Below, piece by piece: positions 1 through 10,800 of a DNA stretch of 64,000 nucleotides (positions are counted from its first letter, which is position 1; the number at the start of each line of letters is the position of its first letter). The position numbers and the translations under genes were made by a program. The DNA comes from Adenanthera pavonina (Eukaryota > Streptophyta > Magnoliopsida > Fabales > Fabaceae): contig JAIVEN010000006.1 of assembly GCA_026686845.1 (NCBI GenBank), positions 38,362,501-38,426,500 of the forward strand, given 5' to 3'. The notes below the pieces were generated by a model, which saw only the letters and a list, made by a program, of their open reading frames with translations, was not told the DNA's origin and made no database searches.

Positions 1-2498
1 ATAAGGCTCTTATCACCATAGGTGAAAGAGTGTGGATGCATGATTTAATACAAGAAATGGGTTGGGAAATTGTTCGTCAAGAGTGTTTCAAAGAACCTGG
101 AAGGCGCACTAGATTATGGGATGCTAAAGATGTCTATGATGTATTGAAAAATAATCAGGTAAGAAGATGCCCTTCATCTCTTAACAAAACAGCTGTGACA
201 GTGACAATGCATCTAGTATGATTTAGTTTACTTACTATTATTCTAATGTTGATAATTTTCAGGGAACTGAAGCTGTTGAAGGCATAATATTAAATGTGTC
301 TCGAATTAGAGATGTATACTTGGCCGCTGACACCTTTAAAAAGATGACTCATTTAAGATTCCTTAAATTTTATTCCTCATGCAATACTGGATCATGCAAT
401 GTGCATCTTCAAATGGGTCTTGAGTCTATTTCTAACAAAATAAATTACTTTCAGTGGGATGGGTACCCTTTGAGTTCTTTGCCATCAACTTTCTGTGCTG
501 AGAACCTTGTTGAACTGAAGATGCAGTTCAGCCATGTTCAAACACTCTGGGACAGTGTGCAGGTATAATGCAAATTAACATGTTTTTGAGTTTTAGGTTA
601 AATTGAAATTTGAAGTCTTTCTGATATTTGTTTGCTAACTGTTACAGGATTTTGTGAATTTAAAGAGAATAGATCTTCGTTTTTCCAGAAAATTGAGAGA
701 GTTGCCAAATTTTTCTAAGGCCCATAATCTTGAATCAGTGAATCTATATTACTGTGAAAGTTTGTGTTATTTTCATCCATCTATCTTATCTCTCAACAGC
801 CTTGTTTCTTTGGATTTAGGCAAATGCAAAAACCTTAAGAGTCTCCAAGGTGAGACTCATTTAAGATCTCTTAGAAAGGTCTTGGTTCATGACTGCCCTA
901 GTCTTAAGGAATTCTCATTATCATCAGATGAACTGAGACATTTATTTTTAGGGTCAACTGTAATAGAAATTCTGCATTCATCAATTGGGAGTCTTACTAA
1001 GCTTAAAAGTCTTCATCTCAATGGATCAAAGTTGAAGAATCTTCCAATAAAGGAATTATGTTGCTTGCGATCTCTTGAGGATCTTGGCATTTACAAGCGT
1101 GCATTTGACAAACCAATGCTACATATGTTATTTGATGCCTTGCGTGCTATTAGAAAACTCTGTTTCCTGAGTTGCTTTAACTTAACTGAACTCCCAAACA
1201 ACATCAAGCATCTCTCAAGACTCCAAAAGCTTCATGTAAGAAGTTGCAGAAATCTTCAATGTTTACCAGAGCTTCCTCTGTCCGTTAAAGAATTAGATGT
1301 CTCTGATTGCATATCACTTTCAATCAACCGTATGTTGTCGAAGGAAGTAGGAATATTGGTTCCTAATCTTAAAATTCTCCTTCTCAATGGTTCAAGTCTT
1401 GGCAATCTTCCAATAACTGAGTTATGTTGTTTTAGATCTCTCATGGAGCTTCGCCTTCGTAAATGCAAACAAGTAGTGGATGAACCAAAGCTACACATAC
1501 TATTTGAATCCTTGCGATTTCTACAAATACTGGATTTGGAGGAATGTTCTAACTTAACTAAGCTCCCCAACAATATCAGACATCTTTCACAGCTACAAAA
1601 ACTTACTTTGGATGGCTGCACTAGGCTTCGATTTCTACCACAGCTTCCACAGTCCATTAGAAATTTTATTGTCAGTAATTGTACATCATTAGAGACAGTA
1701 TTTGCTTCAACAATTTCAAGACTATTACGGGTAAATGGTCACAATTTCATTTCATTTCACAATTGCATGAAATTGGATGAGCGTTCATGTTCTGCTATTA
1801 GGAAACATGCAGAGTTCTCATTGAAGCAAGCAATGTACAACAAGCAAAGATTTACAGTTTTTTATCCCGGAAACAGTGTTCCAATGTGGTTTGGGCATAA
1901 TCGGTCAACAAAGGGTTCGGTAACTATTGAACTTTCTTTGGCTTCTAACAATTTATTGGGTTTTGCTTTCTGCTCCGTCATTCCTCAATTTGTCCATGAG
2001 GAAAAAATTCAAGCGGCTGTGACCTGCAAATGCTACTTTGAAGAAGGAGAAGCAATTGGATTCCAGATTTTTGATCCACAATATGCGGAATTCAGCTCAG
2101 ATCATGTTTTACTTTGTTGTGATCCATACTTCTCCAAATTGGTATTGGAAAGATTTAACGGAAGCAAAGGAAATGATGAGGGTACCACTTGTAACCAAAA
2201 GATTTTGTTCAGCTTCATTTCTTCTAATGGCTTCGTCAAAGAGTGTGGGATCTGCCCCTTATATGCCTCAGAATATTACAATTTTGTTCAACAAAGGAAA
2301 TTGAAGTTGGACTTGCGCAGGAGATCAAAGAGACATCAAGAAATTGATGAACTGGTGTTGGAGCTCAGTAAAATTGGAACTGGAGTTGGAATCTGTGATG
2401 GGAAAGAAGCACTACCTCCATGCAAGAAATTGAAAATGGAGTTGTGTACTCAGCCTAGGGACATGAAGATATTGATGAATTGGAGGCTCTGCTCATGA
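1..2498 (+). CDS. TNL disease-resistance gene 1, 3' part only (NB-ARC end, LRR, one C-JID)
   Basis: The window opens inside the NB-ARC exon (codons in frame from base 3). Exons are 1-158, 263-562 and 648-2498, all joined in phase 0 at GT-AG borders, the same plan as the two complete TNLs downstream. The first exon carries the MHD motif (MHDLIQEMG), which binds nucleotide and sets the off state. The 300-bp second exon opens the LRR. The last exon holds LRRs with repeated LPNNIKHLS-type units, then one C-JID (about 1855-2290; FYPGNSVPMWF to CGICPLYASEY). The TIR and most of the NB-ARC lie off the left edge. The C-terminus is odd: three G at 2458-2460 stand where two paralogous copies have four, so the ending seen in relatives (DIDEL...) is replaced by a 10-residue out-of-frame tail. 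Expected role is intracellular effector recognition. Otherwise no stop or shift is seen here. Confidence 0.9.
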
Positions 2499-4282
2499 GA
2501 ATCAATATCAGCTAGAACCACTTCTTCAGCAGTTCTAACAAATTAATGGTATTAAACCTGCTACCGTTACTTAATGATCAGTATCTCCCTGTTACATTTT
2601 TTCCTTGATTATGGTACTTTTGTAGTCGGTTTAATAATGATACTTTCGGGCAACTGTGAAATATAGGTTTGTGCATAGTGGATGCTGAATTTAAGCTTTT
2701 ATGGATAATGAAAAGAATAATAATCTGAGACAAAATGTCGTTGCCTGTTTCAAGAAAAATAGTGGTTTCTTTCTAATGTATGTATTATGTAACTCTACTG
2801 ATACGTTCTTTGATGCCCTTATTTTAAAATTATAATGCTTTTTGACTTGTTGCCAACAGCAGGTCTTTCCTCAAAGAATTTTTAGAAACTGGTGAACTTA
2901 GATAAGCTGTCTTGTTCATTCTGTTATGTTTCTTAGTTTCAGAAGAAATATCACAAATAATTTGAAGGTGTAGAAATATAAACAGTTAAGTACTAAATGC
3001 TTTATCATTCAGGTTATTATCTGTGTTTACTTTCATGGTTAGTCACGTTGATATTGTTTTATGCTGATTTTGGTGCTCCTAACTTTTGCATTAATATAAA
3101 ATGTCGAATGAAATTTCAACAGATGTTTACGTGAGAGCAGATCTGATCTTGAAGAACTGCAGGGGTATTTCTCGAGATGCAGAAGTTCAGTCATAGAACA
3201 GTAAGTGCTAACTTCCGATGATTTTAACCATTGATTCAAGTAGTTTTCTTGTTGCAAGGTACTGTAATTGAAATTGGTTGTGTTAATCTGGATATCCTGA
3301 TTTAAGTTATGCTCTGGACTTTCCTCAGTCATTTTTAATTTAGTTAGAGTTAGTCACGGTTATCTACCTCACTTATTTTTAATTATCAGGGATAAAAGAA
3401 AATGATGTTCAACATTACTTTACTTGATGCCTAATCACAAGCAGAAATGTTGAGCTTGGCAGAGTCCTTGTCGTTTCAAACAACAATGGACATGGTTAAC
3501 TCTCAGGAGGTAGACTTTCTTCTGTTTTCAGGGTTGCTTTCTTTTCTTTGTATGCTTTCTTCTTTTTCTCTCCTTTTAGGAGAAGTGTTTTGAATCAGGA
3601 AGTGTGGCTTTGTAATTTAAAATTTAAATTTAAATTTTAATGTTAATGTTAATGTTAATGTAAGGCTTGTGTTTTCATTAACTTCAATTGCAGATTGTAA
3701 AAAAAGGCATTGATTGTGCAGCCCAGTTGTTAGAACAAGGTGGAAAATAGAAGTAGAGACCATGAGGTAACTAATTACATTGTCTTATACGCTATCCAGT
3801 CCAAAATATAAGTTCTCTTTGACGAAGTGTGTACAAACCAAGGAAGGGAGTTAAACTACTTAAATTTGTCAAAAACTTATGTTGTTTTTCAATATTATCC
3901 TTAATAAATACAATTTCCAAAATAACCTTCTTTCTCATGAGCTAATAAATGACAAGGGTAAATTAGGAATAAAATCATTAATACTTTTGACTTTATCTAA
4001 AAAGGACTTATATTTTGGTCCAAAAAAATATTCTCAAAGAGAACTTATATTTGGATCAAAAGGAGTATTTATTTAGGCTTCATCTTATGAAATGATTTGT
4101 TATAGGTCAACATGTCCTTTCTTTCGTTTCCCTTCAGAGCACTGTCTTCTTTAATTTTCAGCATCAGTATGTCCTTGCATGATCCATTTTCTGCAGCAGA
4201 GGCTACGTTGAAAATGGTCAATGACACACTGCAGAAGAACTCCTTCATGACGTACTAGTAATTAATGAAGCTTGAAACTATA
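2499..4282 (+). repeat. TNL 3'-flank block, copy 1, with exon-like remnants
   Basis: This is non-TNL sequence after gene 1. It recurs, diverged, at about 15.34-16.5 kb and 55.87-56.67 kb. Several pieces look like exons with canonical borders: about 3121-3200 (reads SDLEELQGYFSRCRSSVIE, donor gtaag), about 3441-3508 (AEMLSLAESLSFQ...), about 3692-3768 after ttgcag (IVKKGIDCAAQLLEQGGK then stop), and about 4164-4282 (homologue of the open 38-codon end at 16362-16478, here shifted by 2 nt). Read together they resemble the C-terminal exons of a protein unrelated to NLRs, which I cannot name. They could instead be spliced non-coding 3' UTR exons. Confidence 0.55.
3790..4065. mobile_element. Stowaway-like MITE (276 bp) flanked by TA
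   Basis: The ends are inverted repeats: the left reads CCAAAATATAAGTTCTCTTT and the right, reverse-complemented, reads CCAAATATAAGTTCTCTTT. The outer end GGATCAAAAGGAG lies next to TA on both sides (3788-3789 and 4066-4067). The paralogous block near 16295-16320 runs straight from ttgtcctata into ttctttaggcttc with nothing between, so it is an empty site. TA duplication and size fit Tc1/mariner-derived Stowaway MITEs. It has no coding capacity. Confidence 0.8.
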
Positions 4283-5499
4283 GTGTATAATGGAAGTATT
4301 TTATGATGTGCATGTGGTGTGTATTATTGTTGTGAATTTAAATGGCGGTTTGTTATGAAGAATAGAAATTATGGGACTTCGTAATACATGGGAAAATAAT
4401 AAAACTCGTACCTTTTTTTTTTAATACAAAATATAACTCGTACTTATAGAATCTTCCTCTAATGGTTTAGGACTATTTTTATTTTGTTTGGCTTAGAAGT
4501 ATTCTTACATATGGTGTTTAGTAAGAACATAAACCTCAATTTACTAAACTCAAGATGCAATTGTCGACATTGGGGCAACATAGCAATGTTTTGAATTGAA
4601 TACCTCTTCTTTGGGCTCTTTCCTTTTTTTTTTTTTTTGGTAAAGAACTTAAATTGAATAATTATATATCTCTAATAATTTTATGGAACCACCTATGAAA
4701 ATAATATTAAATACTCTCACTTATTTTTAATATAAAATTATTTTAACCGAATCACGTGAATTAAGAATAAGAATTAAAATTAGTTAATTACTTTAATTTT
4801 TATAAATATCATAATATTTATCTAAAATTATACTCATTTCATATCTTTTTCTTTGGGATGAATAAATATGAGTTTTTTTTTGGAAATATATTACAAATAC
4901 TATATTGCATATATTCTAAAAAGAATTTTATATTTAAAATAAAAGTAAAAAATCTTATATTTAGAATTGGAAAAAGTAAAATGTATCATTCACCACCCTG
5001 TTGCAGTTGAGCCCTGTTTATTTTTCTTGTTTATGATTACAGTTCTGTGAGATCGCTACGTTGTTTTAAAAGATAGAAAGTGGCGTATTTGATTAATTTC
5101 ATAATGATTTTTTTTAATTTATTTATGTATTTAAGTCACAAAAGCATCTTCTTCAATTGACATAGCATTAATATTCAGCCTTCACATGATGGGTATCACT
5201 TTCGCCAAACTCTGATGCATTAGTCAAATGATATAAATTATAAACGGATGAAATTTTTTTCTTCAAATATTCACATTAATTGGACCGCACGCAGCTGCGA
5301 ACAACCTTTCTCACATCCAATTCTACCAAATTGTTACAATCTCATGGAGATTTGATTTGTTAAGCTAAAGACTTGCCTGCCACCATATCAATGAGTTTGG
5401 GGGAAAAAAACTTGATAATTGACTTACAAAGGTTACAGTAACAAAATATTGTTTCGGTTTTATTTTTACGTACCTTGTTTTTAATTTCTATGAAATTAA
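4283..5499. other. AT-rich spacer, no gene seen
   Basis: Poly-A/T-rich sequence. About 4283-4620 still matches the flank after 16479 (aacctcaatttactaaactcaagatgca). About 5280-5400 matches 17865 and 56695 onward (the attggaccgc...cagctgcgaac stretch), so it belongs to the shared TNL-spacer material. I see no coding potential. Confidence 0.6.
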
Positions 5500-6320
5500 A
5501 GATTTGAGATCCAGTATTTTAAATAAAACTTTTCAAATTTTGTAATTTGATTACTCTCATTTTATAACTCTTTTTTCAAAATTTTTGCTATAAATTATTC
5601 TAATATTTTGCAACTTCTTTATTAGATTTTATACCTTACTTATTCTGAATTTACAACATTTTTTTCACAAATTTTTACAATGAAATTGTTCCAATTCTTT
5701 GCAATATTTTTTCCAGGGTTCACAACATTATTCGTACTGTAATTTTGCAACTCATTCTAAATTTTTACTAAGAATTTTTTCAATAGTTTGTAATTTTTTT
5801 TTGAATTATGTAATTTATTTACACTGAATTTGCAACTTGTTTTTTAAATTTTTACTATAAATTATTTAAATATTTTGCAAGTTCTTCTTCTTTTATTTGT
5901 TTTTAAAATTTTGCAATTTTTTTGTCTAAATGTGCAACTTGATTTCTATATTTTTACTATAAAAAAATTTGAAAACATTTAGTGATTAAAATTGAATTCT
6001 TTTATAGTAAAAATTAAAAACAAATTCTAAATTTAAAATAAATAAGTTGTAAAATTTAAAAAAAGAAATTGCAAACTACTGGAATATTGTAATAATTTAT
6101 AGTGAAAATTTAAAAAATGAATTGTAAAATTAGAGAAAATAAATTTGGAAAAGAAAATTATAAATTACTGTAATAATTATTAGTAGTAAAAGTTGGGAAC
6201 TGAATTGCAAATTTCAAGTAAATAAATAGTAAAATCTGGAGAAAAAATTTTAAACCACTTGCTGCCTACGGTTGACCAGTTGACATTGACTGGTGGTTAA
6301 CCCGTCGCTGACCGCCATTA
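5500..6320. repeat. AT-rich foldback built of short repeats
   Basis: The left arm (about 5520-5960) repeats units of the type TTTTTACTATAAATTATT followed by TTTGCAACTT. After a centre near 5962-6000 the right arm (to about 6260) carries the reverse complement (TTGCAAACTACTGG, TAATTTATAGTGAAAATTT). The arms are degenerate. Related right-arm sequence followed by a CGCTGACCG-type end occurs at about 21005-21350 and 59715-60070, so this is a dispersed family. No protein is encoded. It may be a foldback transposon, but its ends are not defined. Confidence 0.55.
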
Positions 6321-6736
6321 CCACTTTTGAATAGTAGGGATAAGAATCTCTCGCTTTTGAATAATAGAAATAAGAATATCTCAGTTTTAACACAATGGAC
6401 CCTACCATTACCCCTCTTCTTCCTTTTCATTCAAATCACTCGATTTCTACTATCATATAAATGAAAAAAAAAAAAAAACGCGTTGCAGAAAATTGAGACA
6501 ATTTAAAATTGTATTGTCGTGATTTATACGTGTAAGTCTCCTTTAAACAAAAAATCATGGACAATTTAAAATTATATATTTAAGTTTGTGGTAAAAAACA
6601 ATTCACTCTCACAAATTAGTGACAGTTAAATAAATTTATGGATTTCGAAAATTGTAGATGTGAAGCCAAAATTACAACCTAATCCCAATCTAGTTAAAAT
6701 TTCAATTAATTCTGAAATATTAAATTAACAATGTAT
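6321..6736. other. 5' upstream region of gene 2, paralogous to that of gene 3
   Basis: Non-coding. It matches the sequence upstream of gene 3 at about 24060-24606 (tcaaatcac, ttgatttctatcatataaa, gttgcagaaaattgagacaa), so the two genes were duplicated together with their upstream DNA. I see no other feature. Confidence 0.6.
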
Positions 6737-6744
6737 TGTCGGAT

Positions 6745-7454
6745 TAGAGCCGGTAAAATGGGCCGGAGCCTGCGGGCTGACCCGCTTAGCCCGCCAAAAA
6801 TGGCGGGACGGGCTGAAAAAATTGAGATCTTTATAATGGGGGTCAAAAACTTGGCCCGCCCCACCAGCCCGCCACTTTAAGCGGGCCAGCCCGCCTAGCC
6901 CACGGGCTGGCCCGCTTTTTTTTTTTTTATAAATATTTGTATATTTTTTTATCTATATAATTATATCTAAAAAAAATAAAAACTAAAAAAAAGGGTTTAA
7001 GTATCATTTTCTTTCTCAATCTTTCCTATATTTTAATTTTAGTTGTGTTTTATTTTGTTGAACTAAATGTTACTTGTGGTATTATCATATTAATGTATTA
7101 ATATATTATGCTTTAAGACTTTATGTATCAAAACGATAAAAAATTTTATGAATATAGTTATTTTATTTATGATAGTGAATAAGAAATTAATAATTTAACT
7201 AAGTAGGGGAAAAAAATGGGCTAACTAAATAAAAAAAGTAAAAAAAATAGGAGAAATTTTATGATTTAAAAAAAATATAAAAAAATATAAAAAAACGGGC
7301 TGGCCCGTTTAGCTCGTCAGCCTGCGTATGGCGGGGCGGGCTGAGAATTTCCAGGCCCGCCCCTATGCGGGCTCAGCCCGCCCCGCCCAGCCCAAAAGGT
7401 GAGCCTATGACGGGTTAGCCCGTTTAAGACGGCCCGGCCCGTTTACCAACTCTA
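6745..7454. mobile_element. hAT-type non-autonomous element (710 bp), GC-rich ends, 8-bp TSD
   Basis: A perfect 8-bp direct repeat TGTCGGAT flanks it at 6737-6744 and 7455-7462. The inverted ends begin TAGAGCCGGTAAAATGGGCC on the left and TAGAGTTGGTAAACGGGCC on the right (reverse complement). The interior has GGGCTGGCCCGC-rich arms around an AT-rich middle with no ORF. Eight-base target duplications and a TAGAG start fit the hAT superfamily. The upstream region of gene 3 has the empty site TGTTGGAT at 24607-24614, between matching flanks. Confidence 0.9.
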
Positions 7455-7638
7455 TGTCGGATGCAAAAGTACTGTGGCTTGGCGCTTGAAAGTTCCGTGA
7501 GATGAGTATGCTGGATGCGCTTCCATGTATACGAGCACGAAAAATATCTTCATAGACTAACCCATCCTCCTCTGATGATATGTGGATGAGAGATAGTAGA
7601 AAAATGATTTTTTGGTGAGTCTTCCCTATTCAAACTGA

Positions 7639-7648
7639 TATATAAAAG
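7639..7648 (+). promoter_or_regulatory. TATA box of TNL gene 2
   Basis: TATATAAAAG lies 186 bp upstream of the ATG, in a region (7600-7830) that also precedes gene 3 and two orphan copies. Transcription would start near 7670-7680. The leader contains a GA-rich run (agagagagagaggggc). An in-frame TGA at 7810-7812 limits the start codon to 7834. Confidence 0.6.
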
Positions 7649-7833
7649 CGTCCCTTCCTTCCTGCAGGTAGTTTCATATCAGCACTTGCCATGACTAAAA
7701 GTCAGCCAGCTCCAATCGCTGCCTTAATCACTCTTTCATCAATTCATATTACCATTTCTCAGCGAAGAACAAGAGAGAGAGAGGGGCTGATCTGTTATTT
7801 CGTGGGCTTTGAGTAACTTACCAGTGGATCATC

Positions 7834-10800
7834 ATGGGTGTTGCTCCTTCATCGTCCTCCTCTTCTGCGCTTCCTCTCAAGAAATATGATGTCTTCCTGA
7901 GTTTCAGAGGTGAGGACACTCGCAGAACATTCACCAGCCATCTCCATATTGCCCTCTGCGTAGCAGGCATTGAAACCTACATCGATTATGAGATCCCAAA
8001 AGGCGATGGCATCTCGGATGCCCTCATCCAAGCAATCGAGCATTCAAGTATAGCTGTGGTGGTCTTCTCCGAAAACTATGCCTCCTCCAAATGGTGTCTG
8101 AAGGAACTCGCCAAGATAGTTGACTGTAGACAGCTCCAAGAACAGCTTATCATTCCTGTTTTCTATGAAGTCGACCCATCTCATGTCCGCAATCAGAAGG
8201 GTACTTACCAGGAGGCATTTGCAAAACATGAGAGAGATTTCAAGCACGACCCAAATACAGTGAACAAGTGGAAACATGCCCTCTCTGAAACTGCAAATTT
8301 AGCTGGATGGGACTCCAGGTCCCAGAACTATCGGTAACTCACCATTCTTTAAAACTGAATCTTTGAGCCAGTTTTAACTTGTGTGTGTATGTGTGTGTGT
8401 GTGTGTGTGTGTTTTTTTTTTTTAACGTACGCTTTTATTTGTTCCTTTGATTACCGTATACTCACCAGAATCACTTTTTCTTTCCCTAAATTCATACAAG
8501 TGTTCAAAACTTCTATCCATAGCTGATTAGAAGTTTATTAATTGCCGGTGGAAAACAACTTTCGGGTTCCATCGTGCTACTAAATTTTATATCTTCCAAT
8601 TTAATGGAACCGACCTGAATAAAATGTTACTGAAATCGTGTCATTACAGTTAATAGAGTAGATTATATATACAAAATTTCTTGTATTTTATTGAAATTAA
8701 AAAATAATTTCTTGAATTTTATTAAAATTATATAAACTTCTTTTCTATTTTCAAAACTTCTATTAACCTTCTTTGAAAACAAAAAGTAAGTTACACATAC
8801 CTTCCTAACACACAAAAACATCTTATTTATTTTCACAGGAAATTTATGTATATTTTAAAAATAAAGGAGTTTGATGTAATTTCAACAAAATTTAAGATAA
8901 TTTTGTATAATTTACTGTTTAAGGAAAAATCATTGTAATTTTAGGAATATTTGAGTAAAATATGCGTAATTTAATTGAATGATCACGCCATTGGCTATTA
9001 ATCTATTCATTTAATCATTTATTCATTAATTTCCCCCTTTGATGCATTAATATATACTTTTTTTATTTTTTTAAAAAATAGGGATGAAGCACAATTCATT
9101 CAAAATATTGTCAACGACATTTTGCAAAAGTTGAATTGTGGTTCTTCAAGTGCATTAAAAGATATTATTGGAATTGATAAGAATTCGGATTGCATTGAAT
9201 TGTTATTGGAAAAATTCTCAGTAATAGGAATTTGGGGCATGGGTGGAATAGGCAAGACAACCATTGCTAAGGTTGTATTTGCCAAATTCAAATCTCAATT
9301 TGATAGTTGTTTTTTGGAAAATTTAAGAGAAGAGTCAGAAAAAAATGGGTTGAATTATGTACGTGACAAACTTTTTCAAAAGCTATTAAAGGATTCATCT
9401 CCAGAGAGACTCAGTCGTAAAAAAGTTTTCATCGTACTTGATGATGTTAGTAGTACAAACCAACTAGACTATTTAAAGAGTGAAGCTCCTCCCTTGGGAC
9501 CTGGTAGTAAAGTCATCATAACAAGTAGAGACAGACATGTGCTTGAATATGGAAGAGTTGACAAAATACATGAAGTAATGGCATTGTGCTATGACAACTC
9601 ACTTAAACTATTCAACCTCAAAGCCTTTCGCAAAGATGATTATAAAAGTGAATATGAACAACTAGTTAAAACAGCAGTTTCCTATGCCCAAGGCAATCCA
9701 TTAGCCTTAACCATTTTGGGCTCATTTCTTCATTCCAAAACCATAAAGGAATGGGAAAGTGCATTGAAAAAATTGGAAAAGATGACCCATAAAGATATTC
9801 AAGCTGTCCTAAGATTGAGCTATGATGGACTAGATGATGAAGAGAAAGATGTGTTTTTAGATATTGCTTGCTTTCTGAAAGGTGAATATGAAGAACGTGT
9901 AATAGCAACATTAGAGAGCTGTGGCTTTCATGCACACATTGGTTTGAGAATCCTAGTGGATAAGGCGCTCATAAGTATTGATAATTATAAGGTGCAGATG
10001 CATGATTTAATCCAATTAATGGGTTGGGAAATTATTCGCCAGGAGTGCGTCAATGATCCTGGAAGACGTAGTCGACTATGGAATCCTGATGAGATCTATG
10101 ATGTATTGAAAAATAATCAGGTATGGAAAAATCACCTTTCTACTAAGAAAGACAAGTGACAATAAGTGAAAAAGAAAATTGTTAATATAATGCAATTTAC
10201 TTACTTTTATTTGGATTTTTGTGTTATTCAGGGAACTGATGCAATTGAAGGCATAATTTTAAATTTGTCTCAAATTAGAGATATCCAATTGAGTGATGAT
10301 GTCTTTAAAAAGATGACTAATATAAGATTTCTCAAACTCTATTTGCCTTGGGCTAAAAGATCGTGCATTGTAAACTTTCCTTCGGGCCTCAAGTCACTTT
10401 CCAACTCATTAAGGTATCTTCAATGGGACAATTTTCCTTCAGAGTCTCTACCATCATCATTTTGTGCTGAGAAGCTTATTGAACTTCGCATGCCTGGTAG
10501 CCACCTTAAAAAGCTATGGGATGGAGAGCAGGTATAATATACATATATGTGTTTTCACTTTATTTGAGATTTTGTTTCCCATGCAATGTTTCTCTTTTTA
10601 ATTATTGTAGGATTTGGTGAATTTAAGGGAAATAGACCTTGGTGGATCCAAACAATTACTAGAGTTACCTGATTTCTCTAAGGCTCAAAAGCTTGAAAGG
10701 GTGTATCTCTGGAACTGTGAGAGTTTGTGTCATCTTCATCCTTCTATTTTATCTCTCCCGAGTCTGGTTACTTTGGATCTTACCCAATGCAAAAACCTAA

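Noticed and set aside
1256..1657. 133-codon ORF on the minus strand
   Set aside because: It is antisense to the LRR exon of gene 1; repeated codons of the LRR create open antisense frames. The same applies to minus ORFs inside genes 2 and 3.
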